Made by a program: the position numbers and the translations under genes
NCBI GenBank assembly: GCA_021806185.1
Contig: JAJZXZ010000018.1
Location: 1-7,464, forward strand
Length of the DNA: 7,464 nucleotides
Origin: Microcaldota archaeon
GTDB taxonomy: Archaea > Micrarchaeota > Micrarchaeia > Micrarchaeales > Micrarchaeaceae
Direction: 5' to 3'
Notes under the pieces: generated by a model
Told to the model about the DNA's origin: nothing
Database searches by the model: none
The model's input: only the letters and a program-made list of their open reading frames with translations
Shown here: in pieces, positions 1 to 6,157 of the stretch
Layout: every line of letters begins with the position of its first letter
Position numbering within the stretch: position 1 is the stretch's first letter

Positions 1-1157
1 AATGAGAATGATGACGAGCTGGGAGCACCCCCGCCGCCTGATACGAACACCGCACCTCCGCCTCCCCTGAAACCGGACGGCGCGGATGCCGTCGGAGCCC
101 CGGCGCCAGAAGAAGAGGACCTGCTTATAACTGCCCCGAGAGCGTACGCACCTCCCCCTCCGGCTGCTATCCCGGCGATCCCGCCGAAAACGCCTATTAT
201 CAGCGCCTGTATTATGAATATCATCAGTATGTCCCTGTTCTTGAACCCGACGGATTTCATTATGCCTATCTCATGAACTCGCTCGTACACGGATATCAGC
301 ATTATGTTCATTATCCCGATTGCCGCCACTAGAAGCGATATCCCGGCTATGAGCACAAGCAGGGTGCTTATCGAGCCGATGATCGACGCTGCGGTCTGCG
401 CCAGCTGCTGCGTCGTCAGCACTCTGGCGCTGCTCCCGTATATCGCCGTTATGGTGTTGGCTACGCCCGATACGGTGCTGGTGTTCGTAGCCTTTACCAG
501 TATAGTGGTATACGAAGTCCTATGAAGCAGTGTCTCTGCAGCCGACAGCGACATCACCACCGCGGAATCTACCGAGATTATCGATGCGCCGTAAGTCTGG
601 AATATCCCCACTACGGGAACCGTCACGCTGCTGCTCCCTTTATTGCCGCTGACAGTTAGTTCAACTGGCTGCCCCACGAGGATGCTCTGGATCCCGCCTG
701 AAGATGAAGGGAAAGCCAGGCTGTACCCGACTACGGATTCTGGCGACACGCTATCCGGGTAGACCGACCCCTGGTAGAGGTTCACTGTGCCGAGGAATGC
801 CGCAAGGTCCTGGGGGGATATGCCTATTATCGTTGCTGTAGCGTTCTCATTCCCCGAGCGCAGCGTCGCGCTGCCCTCGACAAGTGGAATAGTGGTGTTG
901 ACATTGGGCAGAGATTGCATCTCGGCGGCCGTAGCTGCGGTGAAGCCGGCCGTCGTGCCGGTGGATGTCACGAGTATCGAGGTCGGGCCGAGCGCCGACA
1001 GCTCCTTCGATATGCTGGCGCCTATGCCTGCCGTCAGCGACACCAGCGCGACTATGGCAGCAACCCCTATTACCACCATAACTATCGTGAGTGCTGTCCT
1101 GACCCTCTTCTCTTTGAGGTCCTTGAAGCTGAGCATAAGCGCGTCTTGTATGTTCAT
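1..1157 (-). CDS. MacB/FtsX-type ABC transporter permease, 3' end outside the window
   Basis: The reverse strand is open from ATG at 1157 to the left edge, giving 385 residues with no stop. By family knowledge this is the membrane subunit that works with the ATPase encoded at 3197-2508. Visible parts in order: a short cytoplasmic start; membrane helix 1 at residues 21-42; a large external MacB periplasmic-core-like domain at about 45-255, rich in Ser, Thr and Asn-x-Ser/Thr sites; helix 2 at about 263-289; the family's cytoplasmic coupling segment YERVHEIGIMKSVGFKNRDI (291-310); and helix 3 at about 311-333. Helix 4 lies beyond the window. After helix 3 comes a long Gly/Ser/Ala/Pro-rich stretch (346-385 and on), where relatives usually have a shorter loop. 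The start follows the upstream gene by 28 bases, with GGTG seven bases before the ATG, the archaeal ribosome-binding pattern. The substrate cannot be told; lipid, peptide or drug export are all possible. Confidence 0.9.
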   Translation of the reverse strand, partial: MNIQDALMLSFKDLKEKRVRTALTIVMVVIGVAAIVALVSLTAGIGASISKELSALGPTSILVTSTGTTAGFTAATAAEMQSLPNVNTTIPLVEGSATLRSGNENATATIIGISPQDLAAFLGTVNLYQGSVYPDSVSPESVVGYSLAFPSSSGGIQSILVGQPVELTVSGNKGSSSVTVPVVGIFQTYGASIISVDSAVVMSLSAAETLLHRTSYTTILVKATNTSTVSGVANTITAIYGSSARVLTTQQLAQTAASIIGSISTLLVLIAGISLLVAAIGIMNIMLISVYERVHEIGIMKSVGFKNRDILMIFIIQALIIGVFGGIAGIAAGGGGAYALGAVISRSSSSGAGAPTASAPSGFRGGGGAVFVSGGGGAPSSSSFS

Positions 1158-1185
1158 TGGGCTGCACCGGCGTCAATGGCAGGAT

Positions 1186-2508
1186 TCACTCTCTCTCCTT
1201 CCTTTCGGCATGCCTCCTGCCCCTTTTCCTCTCTTTGATGAACAGATACGACATCGATATAAGGGCTATGGCGAGTATGGCCGTTATGACAGCAAGCGCC
1301 GAGGAGCCGCCGCTTGCCGATGCGCGGACGGCAGCCTCCTTTCCTCCGGCAGTGAACGTCCCTCCCGACCCGACAGTGACGACTACGTTGCTTGTTGAGG
1401 TGATGTTCTGCCTCAAACTGTTAAGATAGTTTATCCTCAGCGGAACGCTGTAGGTCCCTGGCTTTACCGTGTTGGAGAGTTCAAGTGAAATCGTCACGGG
1501 CGACTGGCTGTCAGCGCTTATGTCACCAACGTAAACGGGGTTGGACCCGAAGGCGGTGAACCCAGGCGGTGCGACTGCACCGACGCTGACTGCAGATGCC
1601 CCGGAAGTCCCTATGTCGGTCAGCACGAAAGATATGGAGACTATGCTGCTAGGCAGCACAATGGCGGGCGAAAGCGTCAGACCTGACAATGAGAGGTCTA
1701 TCGAGCCTATCGGTATCAGGGATGTGCTGTTCGAGACCTGCTCCAGGCTGTTCATGTTGTAGAATGTAGCGCTCAGGTTGAACGGGAACGATTCTATTGA
1801 AGCGTTCCTCGACACGAACATGCTGATATTCAGCCTGTCAGACTTGCCAACGCCCAGCGAGCCGAGCTCCGCCTGCGTACTGCCGACCACTGCGCCATCT
1901 ATCGCCGGCATTGAATAATGCACGTAAAGGTCATTGAGCGTGGTGTTGCCAGTATTGGTGAAGTTTATTGAGAGGTTCTGTATCTCGCCAGAAGTGACTG
2001 TCTTCGGGTTGACACTGACGCTCAACGGGCTGCCGCACGATACAACCTCGAAGGTGAGGTTCCTGGTCTCGCTGTCAGTATAGAATACATCGTAGCTGTA
2101 GACTATCTGCATACCTATAGTAGTTATCAGCGATGCGTTCGATGATACGAAGAGCGGCAGGCTGGTGGTGCTGCTGCTGTTCGCCCTTATTATCCCTATA
2201 TATATCGTGCCGGTGCTTTCAGGGAGGATACCCTTCGCAGCGGAAACGGAGAGCTCTATCTGGTCCATTGCGGTGCCAGTAAGGTTTGACACTCCTATGC
2301 TCGGGTAGCTTGCGCCAGCCGGCCCGCCGTCCGTGACTGTTATCGGCACATAGTTCGTCTCTCCCCTGCAAAGCACAAGCGCGTTGCTGGTTATGGAGAA
2401 TGCTGGCGGATTGGGTATTGGGGACGGCCCGCTCGTCCCCGCTGCAGCCACGCCTGCAATTGCAATCGTTATGACCAATGCTACCATCAACGCTGTTGTT
2501 TTCATCAT
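1186..2508 (-). CDS. secreted, membrane-anchored COG1361/NEW3-like beta-sandwich protein of the ABC operon
   Basis: 440 residues. It has an N-terminal signal peptide (about 1-23, a hydrophobic run ending near AGVAAAG), then a long extracellular part rich in Ser, Thr and Asn, and one membrane helix near the C-terminus (about 403-423). It ends in a very basic cytoplasmic tail with many Lys, Arg and Glu residues. The phrases NLSINFTNTGNTTLNDL, LTDIGTSGASAVSVGAVAPPGF and KPGTYSVPLRINY are typical of CARDB/NEW3-type Ig-like repeats found in archaeal COG1361 'S-layer domain' proteins; at least two such repeats are visible. Many Asn-x-Ser/Thr sites suggest N-glycosylation. The ATG shares one base with the ATPase stop (TAATG), so translation is probably coupled. 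Its place between ATPase and permease suggests an external partner of the transporter, possibly filling the adaptor role that MacA has in bacteria. That role is inference; a plain cell-surface protein is the alternative. Confidence 0.85.
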   Translation of the reverse strand: MMKTTALMVALVITIAIAGVAAAGTSGPSPIPNPPAFSITSNALVLCRGETNYVPITVTDGGPAGASYPSIGVSNLTGTAMDQIELSVSAAKGILPESTGTIYIGIIRANSSSTTSLPLFVSSNASLITTIGMQIVYSYDVFYTDSETRNLTFEVVSCGSPLSVSVNPKTVTSGEIQNLSINFTNTGNTTLNDLYVHYSMPAIDGAVVGSTQAELGSLGVGKSDRLNISMFVSRNASIESFPFNLSATFYNMNSLEQVSNSTSLIPIGSIDLSLSGLTLSPAIVLPSSIVSISFVLTDIGTSGASAVSVGAVAPPGFTAFGSNPVYVGDISADSQSPVTISLELSNTVKPGTYSVPLRINYLNSLRQNITSTSNVVVTVGSGGTFTAGGKEAAVRASASGGSSALAVITAILAIALISMSYLFIKERKRGRRHAERKERE

Positions 2509-3197
2509 TACATCACATAGTTCTTCTCGAGCCTCCCGTCCCTTATGTGGAGTATCCGGTCGCAGTGCTTCGTCAGGTCGGTGTTGTGCGTGACCATAAC
2601 CACGGTTACGTCGTCCTCCTTGCTTATCTTGCCCAATATCTTTATCACTTCGGAGCTCTGCTGCGACGCGAGGTTGCCGGTCGGCTCGTCTGCGAGCAAC
2701 AGCGGAGGCCTGTTTACGAGCGCCCGCGCCACCGCAACCCTTTGCTGCTCCCCGCCGCTGAGCTGCTGGGGCCTGTTCTTCAGCCTGTGGCCGAGGCCTA
2801 GTTGTGTAAGGAGCTCGTCTGCGCGCTTCTTCCTTTCGGAACTTGGCATGCTCGTCGCTATCATCGGCAGCTCCACGTTCGCCTCTGCATCCAGCCCGTT
2901 GATCAGGTTGAACGCCTGGAAGACGAAGCCGAGCTTCTTGTTCCTGAAGTCTGCAAGTTGGTCCCCGTCCATTTTCGCGGTCGCGACGCCATCTATGTAT
3001 ATCTCTCCGCTCGTCGGCTTGTCTATAGTGCCAAGCATGTTCATGAGGGTGGATTTTCCGCTGCCAGATGGGCCGACTATCGCGGCGAACTCACCCTTTT
3101 TCAGCGAGAAGGAGATACGGTCGAGCGCCTTCACCTCTATGCCACTAGACCTGTAAACCTTGCTCACATTCTCCACGCTGAGCACGTATTTTGCCAT
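2508..3197 (-). CDS. ABC transporter ATP-binding protein, LolD/MacB-type
   Basis: 229 residues, the normal length for a stand-alone LolD/MacB/FtsE-class ATPase. It hydrolyses ATP on the inner face of the membrane to drive the permease encoded downstream. All motifs are intact: Walker A GPSGSGKST at 42-50, Q-loop Gln94 in FVFQAFNLI, signature LSGGE at 146-150, Walker B LLLADE at 166-171 followed by PTGNLAS, and the switch His204 in MVTHN. The phrase SGEIYIDG and the 'FQAFNLINGLDAEANVELPM' segment are characteristic of the MacB/LolD group rather than of importer ATPases. The ATG at 3197 lies about 26 bases from a TATA box, so the message is probably leaderless. This is the first gene of a three-gene minus-strand operon and overlaps the next start by one base. 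Confidence 0.96.
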   Translation of the reverse strand: MAKYVLSVENVSKVYRSSGIEVKALDRISFSLKKGEFAAIVGPSGSGKSTLMNMLGTIDKPTSGEIYIDGVATAKMDGDQLADFRNKKLGFVFQAFNLINGLDAEANVELPMIATSMPSSERKKRADELLTQLGLGHRLKNRPQQLSGGEQQRVAVARALVNRPPLLLADEPTGNLASQQSSEVIKILGKISKEDDVTVVMVTHNTDLTKHCDRILHIRDGRLEKNYVM

Positions 3198-3218
3198 GTA
3201 ATTATATCATAACCCAAC

Positions 3219-3226
3219 TTAATATA
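3219..3226 (-). promoter_or_regulatory. TATA box of the ABC transporter operon
   Basis: On the minus strand this reads TATATTAA, centred about 25 bases upstream of the ATG at 3197. This is the archaeal TATA-to-start distance, so transcription should begin at or beside the start codon (leaderless). The 20 bases between box and ATG contain no Shine-Dalgarno sequence. Confidence 0.65.
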
Positions 3227-3250
3227 GTTTATCATACGTTTCGCATTTGT

Positions 3251-3320
3251 CCTCTAAACCCAAGCCTTAAATCTTTATTACCCGAAGCCTCTCAGCAGAA
3301 GGGGAGAGGGGCTAGGTTTA
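3251..3320. repeat. intergenic hairpin element, copy A
   Basis: This element lies in the gap between the divergent ABC operon and the small membrane protein gene. It can fold as nested stems: TAAACC (3255-3260) with GGTTTA (3315-3320), AGCC (3263-3266) with GGCT (3310-3313), and CCTCTC (3288-3293) with GAGAGG (3304-3309). Its left end TCTAAACC-AAGCCTT matches copy C, and its right end GGGAGAGGGGCTAGG matches copy B with one G more. The right end also contributes to the TATA box of the gene that follows. Confidence 0.6.
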
Positions 3321-3324
3321 TACT
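3317..3324 (+). promoter_or_regulatory. probable TATA box of the small membrane protein gene
   Basis: TTTATACT stands about 38 bases before the ATG at 3358, predicting a transcript start near 3346 and a leader of about 12 bases. It overlaps the right arm of repeat copy A. Confidence 0.45.
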
Positions 3325-3357
3325 CTTTGCTAGAGATGACTAGAATAGGCGATTCTA

Positions 3358-3570
3358 ATGGGAAAAGTAGCCGCATGGAGAAAGAATATGGACTATTCGA
3401 CGCTCTTGCTAGCGCTCATACTATTCCAGTTCGTTGTCAGCGTGGCAATGCTCGTATTAGGGCATCTTACAGGAAAAGCATACTTCAGAGGTGTTGGAGT
3501 CGGGCTTCTTATAGCCTGGGCGACAAGCGCGATAGCCTATCTTGTTATAAGAAGGGCAAAGCGAAGCTGA
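3358..3570 (+). CDS. small two-helix membrane protein of unknown function
   Basis: 70 residues that I do not recognise. There are two hydrophobic segments, about 12-35 (YSTLLLALILFQFVV onward) and 43-63, joined by a short loop with Lys and Arg. The C-terminus is basic (RRAKRS) and probably cytoplasmic, which puts both ends inside. The start is uncertain. ATG 3358 fits a short leader from the TATA box at 3317. An in-frame ATG at 3388 has GGAG (3377-3380) seven bases upstream and would give a 60-residue protein beginning MDYSTLL. The codons resemble those of the neighbouring genes. The next gene has its own TATA box, so co-transcription is not required. A role in the envelope is all that can be inferred. 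Confidence 0.7.
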   Translation: MGKVAAWRKNMDYSTLLLALILFQFVVSVAMLVLGHLTGKAYFRGVGVGLLIAWATSAIAYLVIRRAKRS

Positions 3571-3628
3571 AAGCGTGACGGTCGTCAAGAAACTACGCTA
3601 TCGCAGTCCTTTCAAGCCCAAAGCGACA

Positions 3629-3636
3629 CTTTAAAT
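3629..3636 (+). promoter_or_regulatory. TATA box of the ICMT-like gene
   Basis: CTTTAAAT is centred 26 bases before the GTG start at 3659, preceded by a purine-rich stretch (AAAGCGACA) that could serve as the BRE. This predicts a leaderless message starting at the GTG. Confidence 0.6.
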
Positions 3637-3658
3637 CCCTTGATCCTGGTATTCTAAT

Positions 3659-4249
3659 GTGCTGAACGTCAACTCCCTCATAGCATTCCCGTGGCTTCTC
3701 TTCTTGGCGTACTGGCTCGCATCCCGGCTTTATGAAGCTGCTGCCAGAACGTCAAAAAGGGTTGTGAAAAGGCCGCCCTTCCTGACAGGCCGCGCTCCTA
3801 ACATATTTCTTTACATCGCCCTGATACTGTTATTCTTTGACTTTGGCCTGACGCACACCGTATTGGGAGTGCGTTTCCTGCCAAACGGCCCTATAGCGGC
3901 AACTGTAGGTTTTGCTGTCTGTCTTGCGGGCATACTCTTTGCCATATGGGCCAGAATGTATCTAGGGGGAAACTGGAGCGGCACCCCCGCCATAAAGAAG
4001 GACCAGGCCTTAGTAAAGACAGGGCCTTATGCGATGGTGAGGAATCCGATATATACGGGCATCACCATCGGGGTAGTTGGCTCGGCAATATCTGTAGGTA
4101 CAGTAAGCGGGCTCATTGCAATTGTTTGCGCTGTAATTTTTTCGGTCTTTAGGATAGCGACAGAGGAGAGGATGCTCAAAGAGAAGTTCGGGAAGGCTTA
4201 TGAGGAGTACTGCAACGAGGTCAAGGCGTTCGTGCCCGGAGTGTGGTAG
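3659..4249 (+). CDS. isoprenylcysteine carboxyl methyltransferase (ICMT/PEMT)-family membrane protein
   Basis: 196 residues, usual for prokaryotic members. Membrane helices lie at about 6-22, 48-66, 79-99 and 135-165. The conserved C-terminal S-adenosylmethionine-binding region is clear: GNWSG (104-108), LVKTGPYAMVRNPIYTG (118-134), then a Glu pair EE (169-170) and KFGKAYEEYCNEVKAFVPG. The family methylates small lipophilic or thiol substrates or phospholipids at the membrane. True protein prenylation is not expected here, so the substrate is unknown. The start is GTG, 26 bases from a TATA box; the ATG two bases upstream is out of frame and stops after two codons. The Arg-Asn-Pro in place of Arg-His-Pro is common in prokaryotic homologues. 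The gene is followed by a T-rich stretch and then a new promoter, so it is probably monocistronic. Confidence 0.88.
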   Translation: MLNVNSLIAFPWLLFLAYWLASRLYEAAARTSKRVVKRPPFLTGRAPNIFLYIALILLFFDFGLTHTVLGVRFLPNGPIAATVGFAVCLAGILFAIWARMYLGGNWSGTPAIKKDQALVKTGPYAMVRNPIYTGITIGVVGSAISVGTVSGLIAIVCAVIFSVFRIATEERMLKEKFGKAYEEYCNEVKAFVPGVW

Positions 4250-4263
4250 ATTTATTTGTTGCT
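4249..4263 (+). terminator. possible T-rich archaeal terminator after the ICMT-like gene
   Basis: The stop codon is followed directly by a T-rich run (ATTTATTTGTTGCTTG, 4250-4265), with a separate promoter about 35 bases further on. Archaeal termination often uses T-rich runs without a hairpin. The run is interrupted, so the call is weak. Confidence 0.3.
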
Positions 4264-4297
4264 TGTAGGATCTCTACAAAGCCATCTGCAGCAAATG

Positions 4298-4305
4298 TTT
4301 AAATA
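4298..4305 (+). promoter_or_regulatory. TATA box of the heptose kinase-isomerase operon
   Basis: TTTAAATA is centred about 34 bases before the ATG at 4336, preceded by GCAAATG as a possible BRE. A transcript start near 4327 would leave a leader of about 8 bases, without a convincing ribosome binding site. Confidence 0.6.
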
Positions 4306-4335
4306 CGCCGTCAATACAAGCTCTATGGTATAGAA

Positions 4336-5346
4336 ATGGCACGGGCCCGCATGATAATAACGCAGGCTCCGCTCAGGGCCACCACTGCGGGGGGAGGGAC
4401 GGATCTGCCTTCGTTCTACAGGAAGCACGGGCCAGGAGCTGTAGTGAACTTCGCTATAACCAAGTATGTCACCGTCTTCGTCAGCCAGAATTTTTTCCCG
4501 GACACAATACGCGTGAGCTACTCAAAGACCGAGATAGTCAAGAGCATAGACGAGATAGAGCACCCGACGGTCAGGGAGGCGCTGCGCCTCCTGGACATCG
4601 AAGGAGGGGTTGAGATACTAAGCCATTCTGACATACCGGCGCAAGGCACAGGCCTCGGGTCCAGCAGCACCTTCCTCGTGGCGCTGCTGCACGCGCTCCA
4701 TGCATGGAAAGGGGAATCGGTCTCGCAGGACGAGATAGCTGAGGAGGCAGTCAAGATAGCAAGGTGGATATTGAAGGAACCCGGAGGCCAGCAGGATGAA
4801 TACGCGGCCGCGAGAGGAGGGATAAACCTTATGGAGTTCAACAGGGACGACAGCGTCGTGGTAAAGCCCGTCATAATGGATGGCGAGGCAAGGAGAAGGT
4901 TCGAGAACGAACTCATGCTCCTCTACACCGGCCGGCAGAGGAGCGCAGCGACGCTGCTCAAAGCGCAGGAGGGCTCCGTAGAGAGGAACATAGAGACCTA
5001 CCTGAAAATGAGGGATCTCGCATATGACGTCGGGAAAGCGCTCTCGAGGGGAGACGTCGATGAGATCGGCAGGGCCATGCACAGGAACTGGGAGCTGAAG
5101 AGGAGCCTTGGGGGGAGGATATCTTACAGCTCAATAGACAGAGCGTACGAAACGGCGCTGAAGAGCGGAGCAACCGGGGGCAAGCTGATAGGAGCAGGCG
5201 GTGGAGGATTCCTTCTCCTTGTTGTCCCGGAAAAGTCGCGGAGCAGGGTCAAGGCAGCGATGGAGAGGGAGGGCCTTGCGGAGCAGAGGTTCGCGATAGA
5301 TTATTATGGGAGCAGAGTGATATTTGTGGGGCAGCAGAAGGTGTGA
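4336..5346 (+). CDS. hddA: GHMP-family sugar kinase, probable D-glycero-D-manno-heptose 7-phosphate kinase (HddA-like)
   Basis: 336 residues, matching HddA-type kinases in length. All three GHMP motifs are present: APLRATTAGGGTDLPSFY (11-28) at the substrate end, the ATP loop PAQGTGLGSSSTF (101-113), and the C-terminal GGKLIGAGGGGFLL (281-294). GGQQDEYAAARGG (150-162) matches the family's GxQDxYAA active-site segment, with Asp154 the likely catalytic base. The GGGTDLP and GTGLGSSS versions separate this group from galactokinase, mevalonate kinase and homoserine kinase. The enzyme would add a phosphate at C1 of a heptose 7-phosphate in the NDP-heptose pathway. The next gene encodes the isomerase that makes this substrate, which supports the call strongly. 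Related kinases of other sugars (fucose or unknown hexose phosphates) share these motifs, so the exact sugar is inferred. GGTG over its last codons serves the next gene. Confidence 0.88.
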   Translation: MARARMIITQAPLRATTAGGGTDLPSFYRKHGPGAVVNFAITKYVTVFVSQNFFPDTIRVSYSKTEIVKSIDEIEHPTVREALRLLDIEGGVEILSHSDIPAQGTGLGSSSTFLVALLHALHAWKGESVSQDEIAEEAVKIARWILKEPGGQQDEYAAARGGINLMEFNRDDSVVVKPVIMDGEARRRFENELMLLYTGRQRSAATLLKAQEGSVERNIETYLKMRDLAYDVGKALSRGDVDEIGRAMHRNWELKRSLGGRISYSSIDRAYETALKSGATGGKLIGAGGGGFLLLVVPEKSRSRVKAAMEREGLAEQRFAIDYYGSRVIFVGQQKV

Positions 5347-5347
5347 T
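5343..5347 (+). promoter_or_regulatory. ribosome binding site of the isomerase gene
   Basis: GTGAT (5343-5347) overlaps the kinase stop codon and ends six bases before the ATG at 5354. It is complementary to the usual archaeal 16S rRNA 3' end. It supports 5354 over an in-frame ATG at 5324 that would overlap the kinase gene. Confidence 0.6.
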
Positions 5348-5353
5348 TTGATT

Positions 5354-5998
5354 ATGGACAACGAGTTCACCAGGAGCATAAAGGAGTATCTGGACAAGAA
5401 CCTTGACATAGCTAAGATGATGGCGGAGCAGGCGCCGAAGATAGCGGAGATGGCGAAGGTGATAGACACCGCAAGGAACGACGGCAAGCTTATTTTCGTG
5501 ATGGGCAATGGCGGAAGCGCGTCGACGGCGTCCCATCTTGCCCAGGACCTGAACAAGGCCGCGACGCGCGAGGGCAAGAGAAGGTTCAGATCCATTTCGC
5601 TCAATGACAACATTCCCATAATGCTCGCGATAGCTAACGACGATGCGTATGAGAATGTGTTCGTAGAGCAGCTCAAAAACTTCATGTCTGAGGGCGACAT
5701 CGTGATAGGGCTGAGCGGAAGCGGCAACTCGAAGAACGTGCTGAACGCGATTGAGTACGCCAACCAGCACGGGGGGATAACCATAGGGTGGACGGGCTTT
5801 GGCGGAGGCAGGCTAGCCAAGATGGTGAAGTACTCGATAGTTGTGCCGGACAGCAGCGTAAGGGCGGACCCGCAAGTGCCTGACGGTGGCCTGGACGACC
5901 GCATGCAAACGTCAGAGAACTTCCACCTGGTACTCACCCACGCCCTGATTGTCGCTTTCAGAAGGAGCGACGATCCGGCAACGTATCTAAAGCCTTAG
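5354..5998 (+). CDS. gmhA: SIS-domain phosphoheptose isomerase (sedoheptulose 7-phosphate isomerase, GmhA-like)
   Basis: 214 residues from the ATG at 5354, seven bases after the kinase stop. The product would convert sedoheptulose 7-phosphate to D-glycero-D-manno-heptose 7-phosphate, the substrate of the kinase upstream. SIS-fold markers: a helical N-terminus (1-40), the phosphate-binding loop MGNGGSASTASHLAQDL (50-66), the second Ser/Gly loop GLSGSGNSKNVLNAI (119-133), TGFGGGRLAKM (147-157), and a C-terminal helix with SENFHLVLTHAL (187-198). Compared from memory with the E. coli enzyme, His61 and the last helix His (196 here) are kept. The metal or catalytic Glu65 reads Asp65, and the Gln ligand position reads Glu188. 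A stretch at about 166-184, before the last helix, looks longer than in E. coli. A different sugar-phosphate isomerase of the same fold remains possible. Confidence 0.88.
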   Translation: MDNEFTRSIKEYLDKNLDIAKMMAEQAPKIAEMAKVIDTARNDGKLIFVMGNGGSASTASHLAQDLNKAATREGKRRFRSISLNDNIPIMLAIANDDAYENVFVEQLKNFMSEGDIVIGLSGSGNSKNVLNAIEYANQHGGITIGWTGFGGGRLAKMVKYSIVVPDSSVRADPQVPDGGLDDRMQTSENFHLVLTHALIVAFRRSDDPATYLKP

Positions 5999-6007
5999 CT
6001 TAAGCTC

Positions 6008-6056
6008 ATAACCCAACGTCCCTCCAAGATCCCTGGCAGGGCGGGAGAGGGCTAGG
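6008..6056. repeat. intergenic hairpin element, copy B
   Basis: This copy lies between the isomerase gene and the deaminase promoter. Its core is the tight hairpin CCCTGGCAGGG (6031-6041, stem CCCT/AGGG with a three-base loop), enclosed by CCCTC (6020-6024) and GAGGG (6047-6051). The 14-base string CCCTGGCAGGGCGG is identical in copy D at 7412-7425. The right end GGGAGAGGGCTAGG matches copy A. The left end AACCCAA is a weaker match to the other copies. Confidence 0.6.
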
Positions 6057-6089
6057 CGGGAGCGTTACTTTCTAGGGGCTTTGAAAAGC

Positions 6090-6097
6090 TTATATAT
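6090..6097 (+). promoter_or_regulatory. strong TATA box before the cytidine deaminase region
   Basis: TTATATAT with a purine-rich BRE-like GAAAAGC directly upstream is the best archaeal promoter in the window. It predicts a transcript start at about 6119-6120, exactly at GTGATG. Those start codons are out of frame with the deaminase, which makes the promoter informative about how the gene is read. Confidence 0.7.
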
Positions 6098-6118
6098 CTA
6101 AATAAACCGAGTTATTTT

Positions 6119-6157
6119 GTGATGATACGCCAAAGACTATTTCAGCTAAAGATCTGA
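6119..6157 (+). CDS. possible 12-codon leader peptide overlapping the deaminase start
   Basis: GTG at 6119 and ATG at 6122 stand in the same frame exactly where a leaderless message should begin. They open a short frame of 12 or 11 codons ending at TGA (6155-6157). The peptide would be a leading Met followed by MIRQRLFQLKI. Its stop overlaps an in-frame CTG of the deaminase as CTGA, the arrangement seen in termination-reinitiation. The alternative is that this ATG is the real deaminase start and one base has been lost just after it, by mutation or sequencing error. Either way the short frame is explained by position only; there is no homology behind it. Confidence 0.25.
   Translation: MMIRQRLFQLKI

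Noticed and set aside
787..1398. 203-codon open frame on the plus strand
   Set aside because: It runs antisense across the permease and the COG1361 gene, has no promoter or ribosome binding site, and its translation changes character along its length without any recognisable domain.
2545..3156. 203-codon plus-strand frame inside the ATPase gene
   Set aside because: It is the mirror of the ATPase, whose Walker, signature and switch motifs are complete on the minus strand.
3327..3578. 83-codon frame overlapping the small membrane protein
   Set aside because: The frame at 3358-3570 gives two clear membrane helices and a better start context; this overlapping one gives a Ser/Arg-rich string without structure.
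5131..5937. Long open frame on the minus strand opposite the kinase end and the isomerase
   Set aside because: It lies fully antisense to two well-supported enzymes, its translation is rich in Ser, Leu and Arg without any motif, and its openness follows from the codon bias of the plus-strand genes.
6119..6157. Box C (GTGATGA) and box D (CTGA) suggesting a C/D guide RNA
   Set aside because: The boxes are 28 bases apart with no C' or D' pair at the usual 12-base spacing and no flanking terminal stem. The sequence is better explained by overlapping start signals.
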